From: Sphingomonas crusticola | GTDB lineage: Bacteria > Pseudomonadota > Alphaproteobacteria > Sphingomonadales > Sphingomonadaceae | Assembly: GCF_003391115.1 (NCBI RefSeq) | Contig: NZ_QTJP01000001.1 | Coordinates: 1,674,001-1,738,000, forward strand | Length of the DNA: 64,000 nucleotides | Direction: 5' to 3' | Shown: positions 18,931-27,579 of the stretch, piece after piece | Numbering within the stretch: the first letter of the stretch is position 1 | How the letters are laid out: every line of letters starts with the position of its first letter | The notes under the pieces: model-generated | What the model saw: the letters and a program-made list of their open reading frames with translations, nothing else | The model's database searches: none | What the model was told of the DNA's origin: nothing | Program-made: the position numbers and the translations under genes

Positions 18931-19016
18931 ACCCCAGCGAAGGCTGGGGTCCATAACCTGGTTCCTAGCGATGCCGCCGGGGGGGGGAGGACATGGATGC
19001 CGGCCTTCGCTGGCAT
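18931..19016. repeat. Two short palindromes after the DUF167 gene
   Basis: ACCCCAG-CGAAGG-CTGGGGT at 18931-18950 (reverse orientation of the family) and ATGCCGG-CCTTCG-CTGGCAT at 18997-19016. A run of nine G lies at 18979-18987. These sit on the 3' side of the GIY-YIG gene. Confidence 0.78.
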
Positions 19017-19038
19017 GACGGCGGAAGGTTAATCACGG

Positions 19039-19338
19039 TTAGGCATTGAGAGTGAGATAAAGATCGTCCCAGCGGGGATTAGCCGCCGAGATAAGTTTCA
19101 ATTTCCAGGCGCGCTGCCACGCTTTCATTGCCTTCTCACGGGCGATGGCCTCCTGGATGGTTGGATAGAGCTCCACGTAAACCAGTCGCGTAAGATCGTA
19201 GCGTTTGCAGAAATCGGAGCCGCTACCCGTGCGATGTTGCGTGATGCGCGCGGCAATGTCGGACGTGACGCCGATATAGAGCGTACCGTTCGGCATGTTC
19301 GTCATGATGTAGACGTAGCCGCGCTTCATCGGCGGCAT
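19039..19338 (-). CDS. GIY-YIG nuclease superfamily protein
   Basis: A 99-residue single-domain protein. YVYIMTNMPNGTLYIGVTSD (about residues 8-27) is the GIY-YIG core, and the downstream R-x-x-x-H and Glu (IQEAIAREKAMKAW) are the expected catalytic helix residues. The ATG at 19338 (or 19329) is used; the frame continues upstream through palindromic repeats and is rejected there. Small proteins of this type (UPF0213-like) are common in proteobacteria and often lie next to short palindromic repeats. Here five copies lie within 450 bases. Role unknown. Confidence 0.85.
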   Translation of the reverse strand: MPPMKRGYVYIMTNMPNGTLYIGVTSDIAARITQHRTGSGSDFCKRYDLTRLVYVELYPTIQEAIAREKAMKAWQRAWKLKLISAANPRWDDLYLTLNA

Positions 19339-19359
19339 CGTGCATGGAGAGAGACATGG

Positions 19360-19502
19360 ATGCCAGCCTGCGTTGGCATGACGAGGCCGATGTGGGTCGC
19401 CTCTCACCTTGAACGTCACCCCAGCGAAGGCTGGGGTCCGTAACCTCATTCCTGGCGATGCCGCCGGGCGGAAGTAACATGGATCCCAGCCTTCGCTGGG
19501 AT
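19360..19502. repeat. Three short palindromes upstream of the GIY-YIG gene
   Basis: ATGCCAG-CCTGCG-TTGGCAT at 19360-19379, ACCCCAG-CGAAGG-CTGGGGT at 19418-19437 and ATCCCAG-CCTTCG-CTGGGAT at 19483-19502. Flanking phrases (GGTCCxTAACCT...GATGCCGCCGGG) recur at 18950-18980, so a larger unit seems to have been duplicated on both sides of the gene. Confidence 0.8.
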
Positions 19503-19543
19503 GACGACCAAGGGTGGCATGACGGTTTGGGGGCGCGGGTCTC

Positions 19544-20218
19544 CTAGAAACCCCAGTCCACAACCTCCCAGCCGCGTTTGGCGGCCATGTGGCGCAGGCC
19601 CTTGCTGGGGTTCACCGCGATGGCGGTGTCGGCCCATTCCATCGCCGGCCAATCGGAGACATGGTCGGAGTAGAAGCGGATCTTCACGGCCTCACGCTGG
19701 ATGCCCTCTTTCTCCATCCACGCCTGGATCAGGCGTAATTTGGCCGGGCCATAATTATTCTCGCCGTCGACCTTGGCGTGGATGATGTCGTCCAGGCCGG
19801 TGATGCTGCCGGTGGCGATGACGTCGTCGAACTTCAGCCGCCCGGCGATCGCCTCGACGTAGAAGCGATAGGAGGCGGTCGCGAGCACCAGTCGCCGCCC
19901 GGCCGCGCGATCGGCCTCGATCTGGCGCAGCGCGCCGGGATGGATGTTGGTCTTGACGATGAGGTCGGCGAACGCCTCGACCGCGGGCGTGAGCCTGGCG
20001 CGCGGAATGCCGCTGCCGATCAGCAGGCGCTGATTCCACTCCTTCAGCCGCCGCCGGTCGATCAGCTTGACGGCATAGGCCGCCATCGTCAGCGGCACGA
20101 GCGGCACCAAAGCGAGCCGCCACGGATTAAGCGCCTTGGCGGCATGCAGCAGGAACGGCGTATAAGTGCCCGTCCGGGTGACGGTGCGGTCCATATCGTA
20201 GATGGCGAGTTCGGTCAT
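19544..20218 (-). CDS. HAD-IB family phosphatase
   Basis: A 224-residue HAD hydrolase. Motif I is DMDRTVT (Asp nucleophile at residue 8, Asp10), motif II is ATASYRFY and motif IV is SDHVSDWP. A hydrophobic cap insert (LVPLVPLTMAAYAV) is typical of the HAD-IB group that includes SerB-like and PgpC-like enzymes, so a phospholipid or phosphoserine-like substrate is possible. The ATG at 20218 removes an unsupported N-terminal extension. It is divergent from the Mla operon, which may hint at lipid metabolism. Confidence 0.82.
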   Translation of the reverse strand: MTELAIYDMDRTVTRTGTYTPFLLHAAKALNPWRLALVPLVPLTMAAYAVKLIDRRRLKEWNQRLLIGSGIPRARLTPAVEAFADLIVKTNIHPGALRQIEADRAAGRRLVLATASYRFYVEAIAGRLKFDDVIATGSITGLDDIIHAKVDGENNYGPAKLRLIQAWMEKEGIQREAVKIRFYSDHVSDWPAMEWADTAIAVNPSKGLRHMAAKRGWEVVDWGF

Positions 20219-20352
20219 CGACACCGCCTCAGCCGATTCGCGATAAGGAGACAAGGGCTTGCACGGAACATTACGCACCCGTACGCGTCTCCGCAGGCGA
20301 TGTTCCCATGCCGCCAGTTGCGCTTTCGCGCATCTCCAATAGTCTGGGGCAT

Positions 20353-21456
20353 ATGAGCGCACCGGCCGATTACGAACTGGCGGACAATGCCAAGACGCTG
20401 CGCTTCACCGGATCGCTGACGCTTGCCTCGTTGGGAACGCTGCCGCAGCGGCTCGACGAGCTCGAAGCGTCGCCGACCAAGATCGATATCAGCCCGGTCG
20501 AACGGATGGATACGGTCGGCGCCTGGCTGATCCACCGCATCGCGCGTGACGGCGATATTCCCGTTGACGGTGCCAATGAGGATCAGGCGCATCTGCTGGA
20601 GCAGGTCGCCGCCGCCGATCAGCCGCTCAAGATCCGCCCCGACCATACCCCTGCCTTCAGGCGCGTACTCGGCCAGATGGGCGATTCGGTCGCGCGCTCC
20701 GGCACGACATTGGTCGGCCTCGTCGGTTTCTTCGGCGCGGTGCTGGTGACGATGTGGGATCTGGTGCGCCATCCTCGCCGCATCCGCTGGAATGCGGTCG
20801 TTCGCCAGTTCGAGGTCGTCGGCGTCGATGCGCTCGGCATTATCGGTCTGATGAGCTTCCTGATCGGCATCGTCATCGCCCAGCAGGGCGCGATCCAGCT
20901 GCGGCAGTTCGGTGCCGAGGTGTTCACCATCAATCTCGTCGGCCGGCTCGATTTGCGCGAACTCGGCGTATTGATGACGGCGATCATGGTCGCCGGTCGA
21001 TCGGGCTCGGCCTTCGCCGCGCAGATCGGATCGATGAAACTCGCCGAGGAAGTCGACGCGATGCGCACGATCGGCGTCGCGCCGATGGAGGCCTTGGTCA
21101 TTCCCCGCATCCTCGCGGGCGTGATCATGATGCCGCTGCTCGCCTTCTACGCGGCGATGATCGGTCTCATCGGCGGCGGCCTGTTCTGCTGGTTCTCGCT
21201 CGGTATCCCGCCGATCACCTTCATCGCGCGGCTGCGCGAAGTCGTGCCGATCACCGATTTGCTGCAAGGCCTGCTGAAGGCGCCAGTGTTCGGCATGATC
21301 ATCGCGACCGCAGGTTGTTTCCAGGGCATGCAGGTCGAGGGCAATGCCGAGGCGGTCGGCTTGCGCACCACGGCGGCGGTGGTGCAGTCGATCTTCCTCG
21401 TGATCGTGCTCGACGCTTTCTTCGCGGTCTTCTTCGCATCGGTCGGGTGGATATGA
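20353..21456 (+). CDS. mlaE: MlaE-family lipid ABC transporter permease with N-terminal STAS domain
   Basis: A 367-residue inner-membrane permease of the Mla/Tgt2 retrograde lipid transporter. An N-terminal STAS-like domain (about residues 1-100, ending in a DISPVERMDTVGAWLIHRI pattern) is fused to the MlaE core with about five helices. MVAGRSGSAFAAQIGSMKLAEEVDA is the conserved permease motif. The ATG at 20353 is preferred to 20308. It overlaps the ATPase gene by ATGA. STAS-MlaE fusions replace the separate MlaB subunit in many alphaproteobacteria. Confidence 0.92.
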   Translation: MSAPADYELADNAKTLRFTGSLTLASLGTLPQRLDELEASPTKIDISPVERMDTVGAWLIHRIARDGDIPVDGANEDQAHLLEQVAAADQPLKIRPDHTPAFRRVLGQMGDSVARSGTTLVGLVGFFGAVLVTMWDLVRHPRRIRWNAVVRQFEVVGVDALGIIGLMSFLIGIVIAQQGAIQLRQFGAEVFTINLVGRLDLRELGVLMTAIMVAGRSGSAFAAQIGSMKLAEEVDAMRTIGVAPMEALVIPRILAGVIMMPLLAFYAAMIGLIGGGLFCWFSLGIPPITFIARLREVVPITDLLQGLLKAPVFGMIIATAGCFQGMQVEGNAEAVGLRTTAAVVQSIFLVIVLDAFFAVFFASVGWI

Positions 21457-22358
21457 GCGGCGTGCGCGGCCAAGACGGCACACGGGTTGGTGCGGGGGAC
21501 GTCGTCATCCGCGTGCGCGGGCTGACCAACAGCTTCGGCGACCAGACCGTCCACGAGAATCTCGATCTGGACGTAAAGCGCGGCGAGATATTGGGCGTGG
21601 TCGGCGGATCGGGCACCGGAAAGTCCGTGCTGATGCGGTCGATCATCGGGTTGCAGGATCCGCAGGCGGGCGAAGTCGAGGTGTTCGGCGAGCCGATGAT
21701 CGAGCGCGAGGACACCGAAGCGCGCGACGTGCGGCGGCGCTGGGGCGTGCTGTTCCAGGGCGGCGCATTATTCTCGACGCTGACCGTGGCGGAAAATGTG
21801 CAGGTGCCGGTGCGCGAATATTTCCCGCACATCGACCCGACCTTGCTGGACGAGATCGCCGCCTACAAGGTGACAATGACGGGCCTGCCCGCCGATGCGG
21901 GGCCCAAATTTCCGTCCGAATTGTCCGGCGGCATGCGCAAGCGCGCCGGCCTCGCCCGCAGCCTCGCGCTCGACCCCGAATTGCTGTTTCTCGACGAGCC
22001 GACTGCCGGGCTGGACCCGATTGGCGCGGCGGCGTTCGATGACCTGATCAAAAGCCTGAAGGAAACGCTCGGGCTGACCGTCTTCCTGATCACGCACGAT
22101 CTCGATACGCTGCATGCCATTTGCGACCGCGTCGCGGTACTGGCCGATCGCAAGGTGGTCGCAGTCGGAACGATCCCGGAATTATTGGCGTTGGACCATC
22201 CGTGGATTCAGGAATACTTCAACGGTCCACGCGGTCGCGTCGCGCAAGCGGCGGCGGACCGTCAGGCGGATCAGGATCCTGCCGAAAATCTCAGGCGGCG
22301 GCGGGCGGCAATGGAATCGGCCGGTGGCGATTCGGCGGTGAAGGATATGGGGGCGTGA
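21453..22358 (+). CDS. mlaF: MlaF-type ABC transporter ATP-binding protein
   Basis: A 301-residue ATPase. Walker A is GGSGTGKS (about residues 50-57), the ABC signature is LSGGMRKRAGLARS, Walker B is LLFLDEPTAGLDP and the switch His is in LITHDLDT. The C-terminal extension after YFNGPRGR is longer than in E. coli MlaF. It energises phospholipid transport with MlaE and MlaD and starts inside the mlaE stop (ATGA). Confidence 0.94.
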   Translation: MSGVRGQDGTRVGAGDVVIRVRGLTNSFGDQTVHENLDLDVKRGEILGVVGGSGTGKSVLMRSIIGLQDPQAGEVEVFGEPMIEREDTEARDVRRRWGVLFQGGALFSTLTVAENVQVPVREYFPHIDPTLLDEIAAYKVTMTGLPADAGPKFPSELSGGMRKRAGLARSLALDPELLFLDEPTAGLDPIGAAAFDDLIKSLKETLGLTVFLITHDLDTLHAICDRVAVLADRKVVAVGTIPELLALDHPWIQEYFNGPRGRVAQAAADRQADQDPAENLRRRRAAMESAGGDSAVKDMGA

Positions 22359-22365
22359 CGCGCTG

Positions 22366-23301
22366 ATGGAAAACCGCTCGAACCATGTTCTCGTCGGCGG
22401 CGTGGTGCTGGCGCTGATCGCGATCGCACTCGCCTTCACCATCTGGCTCGCCGGCTTCGGCGGCAGTGACGACAAGAAATATGACATCCTGTTCAAGACC
22501 TCGGTCGAGGGCTTGGCGAAGGGTTCCGCGGTCACCTTCTCCGGCGTGCCGGTCGGCAAGGTCGACGACATCGTCGTCATGCCCGACCAGCCCGAGCTGA
22601 TCCGCGTGCGGATCGCGGTCAAGAAGGACACGCCGATCCTGCAGGGGACGACGGCGACGATCGCGGGCGTGGGCTTCACCGGCGTGAGCGAGATCAACCT
22701 CGACGGCGCGGTCACCGGAGCGCCACCGATCGATCAGCCCGGGCCGTTCGGACTGCCGCTGATCCCGCCCAAAGCGGGCGGGCTCGGCGCGATCCTGAAC
22801 AATGCGCCGCAATTGCTCGACCGGCTGAGCAACCTGACCGAGCGGTTGACGGATGTGCTCAACCCGCAGAACCAGCGGTCGATCACCAATATCCTGGCGC
22901 ATATCGATACGATCTCGGGCGCGCTCGCCAACCGCAGCGGCGATATCGCCGCCACCTTGGCCGATGCGCATGTCGCGATCCGCCAGGCCGGCGATGCCGC
23001 GGAGAAGTTCGGCCAGCTGGCCGACACGACCAATGCCAATATCCGGCCGCTGCTGGCCAATCTCAACGATGCGGTCGCGTCGGCGAAGCACAGCATGGCC
23101 AATCTGGATTCCGCCATCACGGACGCCAAGCCGGGCCTGAAGGCGCTGTCGACGCAGACCGTGCCGGCGATCAACCAGCTCGTGCGCGACCTCGGCCAGA
23201 CGGCCGCATCGCTCTCGGCCTTGTCGGGCAAGCTCGACAATGGCGGTGCGACCGGATTGCTGGGCGGTCCGAAACTCCCCGATTACAAGCCGAGGAAGTG
23301 A
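22366..23301 (+). CDS. mlaD: MlaD-type MCE-domain protein
   Basis: A 311-residue periplasmic lipid-binding subunit anchored by one N-terminal helix (about 8-28). The MCE domain (about residues 38-120: VTFSGVPVGKVDDIVV...VGFTGVSEINLDG) is followed by a long helical region as in larger alphaproteobacterial MCE proteins. It lies seven bases after mlaF and ends in a TGATG junction with the next gene. Confidence 0.93.
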   Translation: MENRSNHVLVGGVVLALIAIALAFTIWLAGFGGSDDKKYDILFKTSVEGLAKGSAVTFSGVPVGKVDDIVVMPDQPELIRVRIAVKKDTPILQGTTATIAGVGFTGVSEINLDGAVTGAPPIDQPGPFGLPLIPPKAGGLGAILNNAPQLLDRLSNLTERLTDVLNPQNQRSITNILAHIDTISGALANRSGDIAATLADAHVAIRQAGDAAEKFGQLADTTNANIRPLLANLNDAVASAKHSMANLDSAITDAKPGLKALSTQTVPAINQLVRDLGQTAASLSALSGKLDNGGATGLLGGPKLPDYKPRK

Positions 23302-23894
23302 TGAAGAAACCGAACCTCGCCTTGCTGGCCGTATTCGCCGCCTTACCGCTTAGCGGCTGCATCAGCTTTGGCGCCAAGCCGCCGCCGCGACTCATGTCCT
23401 TGACCGCGACGACGCCACTCACGGCCGGCCCGGCGATCACCTCGGCCGACAATCGCGCGGTCGCGGTCGCGCCGCTCAGCGCGATCCCGCAGCTTGCCAC
23501 CCAGCGGGTATTGGTGACGGACGGTCCGACGGCAGTTGCCTATCTCAAGGGCGGGCTGTGGGCGTCGCAGCCGACCTTGCTGTTCCGCAGCCTGTTGGCC
23601 GAGACGATCACGGTCCGCACCGGCCGGGTCGTGCCCGATCCGCGCCTGCTCGCGATCCAGCCCGACACCCGCCTGTCCGGTCAGCTCTCCGCCTTCGGCC
23701 TCGACGGGCCGGGCATGGCGGTGGTGGTGACGTTCGACGGCACCATCGCGCATAGCGGCGGTAGCTCTATCCAGAGCCGCCGCTTCTCGGCGCGCGTGCC
23801 GGTGGCGTCGGAGCAGCCGGACGTGGTGGCGGGCGCGCTCAACCAGGCCGCCAACCAGGTCGCGGGGGAAGTCGCGGACTGGATCGGGCGCTAA
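23301..23894 (+). CDS. ABC-type transport auxiliary lipoprotein (PqiC/ABC_trans_aux-like)
   Basis: A 197-residue lipoprotein: lipobox LSGC with Cys at about residue 20, then a domain with RVLVTDGPTAVAYLKGGLWASQPTLLFRSLLAE, the usual ABC_trans_aux pattern. It probably works at the outer membrane end of the Mla pathway in place of MlaA or MlaC. Its ATG shares a base with the mlaD stop. Convergent with pepN, only two bases apart. Confidence 0.88.
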   Translation: MKKPNLALLAVFAALPLSGCISFGAKPPPRLMSLTATTPLTAGPAITSADNRAVAVAPLSAIPQLATQRVLVTDGPTAVAYLKGGLWASQPTLLFRSLLAETITVRTGRVVPDPRLLAIQPDTRLSGQLSAFGLDGPGMAVVVTFDGTIAHSGGSSIQSRRFSARVPVASEQPDVVAGALNQAANQVAGEVADWIGR

Positions 23895-23896
23895 GC

Positions 23897-26494
23897 TCAG
23901 CCCAGACTTTTCGACACCTGTTCCCCGACGTCCTTCGACAGGCCGGGCGTGGCCATGATCCGCTCGAGCTGCTCCCGCATCGCTGCTGCGCGTTTGGGTT
24001 CGAACCGGCGCCAGCGGCCGAGCGCGGCGACCAGGCGGGCGGCACTTTGCGGGTTGCGGGGATCGACCGCCAGGATCATGTCGGCAAGGAAGCGGTAGCC
24101 GCCGCCGGCAAGGTCATGAAAGGCGCGCTGGTTGGCCGCGAACGCGCCGACGAGCGCGCGCATGCGGTTCGGGTTGAGCAAGGTGAAGTCGGGATGCTGC
24201 GCGAGCCGCGCGACCGCCGCCGGCGTATCGCCGCGTGTCGATAGCGCCTGCGCGCTGAACCATTTGTCGAGCACCAGCGGATCGGCGGCGAAGCGCGCGT
24301 AGAAATCCGCCAGCGCCTGTTCGCGTTCAGGCGAATCGCCATTGGCGAGCACGCCGAGCGCGCCCTGACGATCGGTCATATTGTCGGCGCCGGCAAATTG
24401 CTCGTAAGCGAGCCGCGCCGCATCCTCGGCGCCGCTCGCCGCAATATAGCCGAGCGCGACCGTGCGCAGCCGGCGCGCTCCCTTGGCGCTGGGCGTATAT
24501 TCGTAGCGATTGGCGCGATTGGCCGAATAGGCATCCCGCCACGCATCGATCATGGTCGCGCCGATGGCGGTGCGCAGTGTTTCGCGGGCGCGGGCGATCT
24601 TGTCGGGATCGACCTCCGACAATTGGTCGCCGATCAGCGCTTCGGCCGGCAGCAATACCGCCTCGGCCTTGAACGCCGCGTCGAGCGCGGGATCGGTCAG
24701 CGTATTGCGCACGGCATCCAGCACCGGCGCGTGATCGGCCTTGCCGAGCGTCACGTCGGCGATGAGCGTATCGAGCATCAATTGCTGCATCGCTTCATAG
24801 CGCGCGAACGGATCGTCATCGTGCGCCGACAGGAAGGCGAGTTCGGCCGGGCCGCGATCGGTCTCCAACACGATCGGCGCCGAAAAACCGCGGTTGATCG
24901 ACAGCACAGGCGTTTCGGCGAGCCCATCGAACAGCAGTTCCGACTTGGCGGCGTCGAGCATGATGAGCTGCTCGCCGCTCATTGGCTTTCCGCTCTGCTC
25001 GCCCAACAGGGAAACGCGCAACGGGATCGGCATCGGCTTCTTGTCCGGCTGACCCGGGGTTGGCGGGACGAATTGCTCGAGCTTCAGCCGCGCGCGGCCG
25101 CCGGGCGCGTCATGCTCCAGCGATGCCTTCACCCGTGGCGTGCCGGCCTGACTATACCACAAGCGAAACTGGGTCAGATCCGAACCCGTCGCATCCTCCA
25201 TCGCCCGCACGAAATCCTCGCAGGTGGCCGCCTGGCCATCGTGGCGATCGAAATAGAGATCGGTGCCGGCACGGAAGCCTTCCTCGCCGAGGATGCTGCG
25301 CAGCATGCGGATGATCTCCGCGCCCTTGTTATAGACGGTTGCGGTGTAGAAGTTGGAAATCTCGATATAGGATTCCGGGCGGATGGGATGGGCCAGCGGC
25401 CCCGCATCCTCCGGGAACTGCGCCGCCCGGAGCGCGCGCACATCCTCGATCCGCTTGACCGCGGGCGAACCCTGATCGGCCGAGAATTGCTGGTCGCGCA
25501 GGACGGTGAAGCCTTCCTTGAGCGACAGCTGGAACCAGTCGCGGCAGGTGACGCGATTGCCCGACCAATTGTGAAAATATTCGTGCGCGACGACGCCGGC
25601 GATCGCGTCGAAATCGGCGTCGGTCGCGGTCTCGGCATCGGCCAGGACGTAGCGCGAGTTGAAGATGTTGAGGCCCTTATTCTCCATCGCGCCGAAGTTG
25701 AAATCGCTCACCGCGACGATGTTGAAGATGGCGAGATCATATTCGCGGCCATAAACGCGCTCGTCCCATGCCATCGACGCCTTGAGCGCGTTCATCGCGT
25801 GATGCGTTTTCGAGACATCCTCGGCGCGCACCCAGATGCCGAGCGCGATGTCGCGGCCCGAGCGGGTGGTGAAGGTGTCGCGATTGGCGACAAGGTCGCC
25901 GGCGACCAGCGCGAAGAGGTAGCAGGGCTTGGGGAAGGGATCGCGCCACAAGGCGTAATGGCGGCCGCCCGCGCAATCGCCGCTGTCGACCGGATCGCCG
26001 TTGGCGAGCAGGATCGGGAAGCGCGCCTTGTCCGCCTCCAGCCGGACAGCATAGCGGCTCAGCACGTCGGGCCGATCGGGGAAGAAGGTGATGCGGCGAA
26101 AGCCCTCCGCCTCGCATTGCGTGCAGAGCAGGCCGTTCGATTCGTACAGGCCCATCAGCTTGGTGTTGGCGGCGGGGGCGATCGCGACCTCGGTCTCGAT
26201 CAGATGATCCTCGCCGGGCAGATCGATCACCAGATCGGCGCCGTCCATGCGCCAGGCATCATGCAATGATTTGCCGTCGACCAGCACGCGCGACGGGTGC
26301 AGCCCCTCCCCATTGAGGCGGAGCGGATGGCTGTGCGCGCCATTGCGGCGCACCGTCAGCCGGGCGGTGACCTGCGTCTCCTCCGGATCGAGGCGGAAAT
26401 CGAGCGCGACCTCGGGCACCAGCCAATCGGGCGGGCGATAATCCTCGCGCTTGATCGGGGCGAGCGGGGCAGCAGCGGCAGACGGGGCATCCAT
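23897..26494 (-). CDS. pepN: Aminopeptidase N (M1 family)
   Basis: An 865-residue cytoplasmic zinc aminopeptidase, full length for bacterial PepN. It has the exopeptidase motif GAMENKGLNIFN and the zinc motif VVAHEYFHNWSGNRVT, in which the second Glu of the usual HExxH-18-E series follows in SLKEGFTV. Armadillo-like helical repeats make up the C-terminal third. Broad role in peptide turnover. The start is the first ATG with the usual N-terminal domain directly after it. Confidence 0.96.
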   Translation of the reverse strand: MDAPSAAAAPLAPIKREDYRPPDWLVPEVALDFRLDPEETQVTARLTVRRNGAHSHPLRLNGEGLHPSRVLVDGKSLHDAWRMDGADLVIDLPGEDHLIETEVAIAPAANTKLMGLYESNGLLCTQCEAEGFRRITFFPDRPDVLSRYAVRLEADKARFPILLANGDPVDSGDCAGGRHYALWRDPFPKPCYLFALVAGDLVANRDTFTTRSGRDIALGIWVRAEDVSKTHHAMNALKASMAWDERVYGREYDLAIFNIVAVSDFNFGAMENKGLNIFNSRYVLADAETATDADFDAIAGVVAHEYFHNWSGNRVTCRDWFQLSLKEGFTVLRDQQFSADQGSPAVKRIEDVRALRAAQFPEDAGPLAHPIRPESYIEISNFYTATVYNKGAEIIRMLRSILGEEGFRAGTDLYFDRHDGQAATCEDFVRAMEDATGSDLTQFRLWYSQAGTPRVKASLEHDAPGGRARLKLEQFVPPTPGQPDKKPMPIPLRVSLLGEQSGKPMSGEQLIMLDAAKSELLFDGLAETPVLSINRGFSAPIVLETDRGPAELAFLSAHDDDPFARYEAMQQLMLDTLIADVTLGKADHAPVLDAVRNTLTDPALDAAFKAEAVLLPAEALIGDQLSEVDPDKIARARETLRTAIGATMIDAWRDAYSANRANRYEYTPSAKGARRLRTVALGYIAASGAEDAARLAYEQFAGADNMTDRQGALGVLANGDSPEREQALADFYARFAADPLVLDKWFSAQALSTRGDTPAAVARLAQHPDFTLLNPNRMRALVGAFAANQRAFHDLAGGGYRFLADMILAVDPRNPQSAARLVAALGRWRRFEPKRAAAMREQLERIMATPGLSKDVGEQVSKSLG

Positions 26495-26578
26495 GCCGTG
26501 CCTCTATGGCGGATGGGCAACGGATGCCAGCCTGCGGCGCACTGGCCAATCCGCGGGGGATCGGCCTAATTGCCGATC

Positions 26579-27343
26579 ATGGCACGCCTCGTCCTGTTCG
26601 GCCCCGGTTATACCGGCGCGCGCATCGCGGCAGCGGTGGACGCGCGGGGCTGGACCGTCGACCGGGTCAGCCGCATGACACCGGCCGCTACCGTGGGCGA
26701 CTGGCTGCGGCAGGCGACGCATATTGTATCGACCGTCCCGCCGGGCGCCGATGGCGATCCGGTGCTGGACGCATATCACGACGCGATCGGTGGAGTCGGC
26801 TGGATCGGCTATCTGTCCTCCACCGGCGTCTATGGGGACACGCAAGGCGCCTGGGTCGACGAAAGCGCCGCGCTCGCCGGACGACGCGGCGGCCGGGTCG
26901 CGGCCGATCTGGCGTGGCAGGCGATCGGCGCGCGGATTTTCCGCCTGCCCGGCATTTACGGCCCAGGACGCACCGCGATCGAGCGGCTGCGCGCGGGCCA
27001 GGCGCATCGCATCGATCTGCCCGGCCAGGTCTTCTGCCGCATTCATGTCGACGATATCGTGCGCGGCGTGCTCGCTGCGAGCGATCGCGGGCCGGCGGGA
27101 GTGTATAACCTGACGGACGATCTGCCCGCCGCGCAAAACGATGTGGTCGAATATGGCTGCCAGTTGCTTGGCCTGCCGGTGCCGCCGCTGCGCACACTCG
27201 ACCAGCTCGATCTCTCGCCCGCCGCGCGCGCTTTCTACAGCGAGAATCGCCGGGTCGCGAACGGCCGGGCCAAGAGGCTGCTCGGGTGGCGGCCGCTTTA
27301 TCCGACCTATCGCGAAGGGCTGGCCTCGGTCGTCAGCGAATGA
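26579..27343 (+). CDS. NAD(P)-dependent epimerase/dehydratase-like (SDR) protein
   Basis: A 254-residue extended-SDR-like protein. The N-terminal LFGPGYTGARIA is a Rossmann glycine loop, LSSTGVYGD holds the serine/tyrosine region, and LPGIYGPGRTA is the late SDR motif. It resembles the YeeZ/SDR_a group. The usual YxxxK is not obvious (DLAWQAIG in its place), so catalysis may be lost or altered. The ATG at 26579 is used; a TTG lies nine bases upstream. Divergent from pepN. Confidence 0.78.
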   Translation: MARLVLFGPGYTGARIAAAVDARGWTVDRVSRMTPAATVGDWLRQATHIVSTVPPGADGDPVLDAYHDAIGGVGWIGYLSSTGVYGDTQGAWVDESAALAGRRGGRVAADLAWQAIGARIFRLPGIYGPGRTAIERLRAGQAHRIDLPGQVFCRIHVDDIVRGVLAASDRGPAGVYNLTDDLPAAQNDVVEYGCQLLGLPVPPLRTLDQLDLSPAARAFYSENRRVANGRAKRLLGWRPLYPTYREGLASVVSE

Positions 27344-27579
27344 AAGGATGCGAACGCCGGCCAGGGAGTCTGAAATGACCGGCGCACGCAAAATCATAGT
27401 AAGCACGCCCGGCGCGCGGTCGAGTCAGAAAAGATACGGCACGCCCAGCCGTTGCTGAATTCGGCCCGACGCACGCACCGCAGCCGGCAGAAGCCAACGC
27501 GGTTCGGGCAGGCCGCCCATTTCATCCGAATCGCGCGGCCTTCCCGCTTCTCCTCGGCGCGCGGCGCGCCTAGCATCGG

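Noticed and set aside
19339..19563. N-terminal extension of the GIY-YIG protein
   Set aside because: It translates three palindromic repeats; the domain begins at the methionine at 19338 or 19329.
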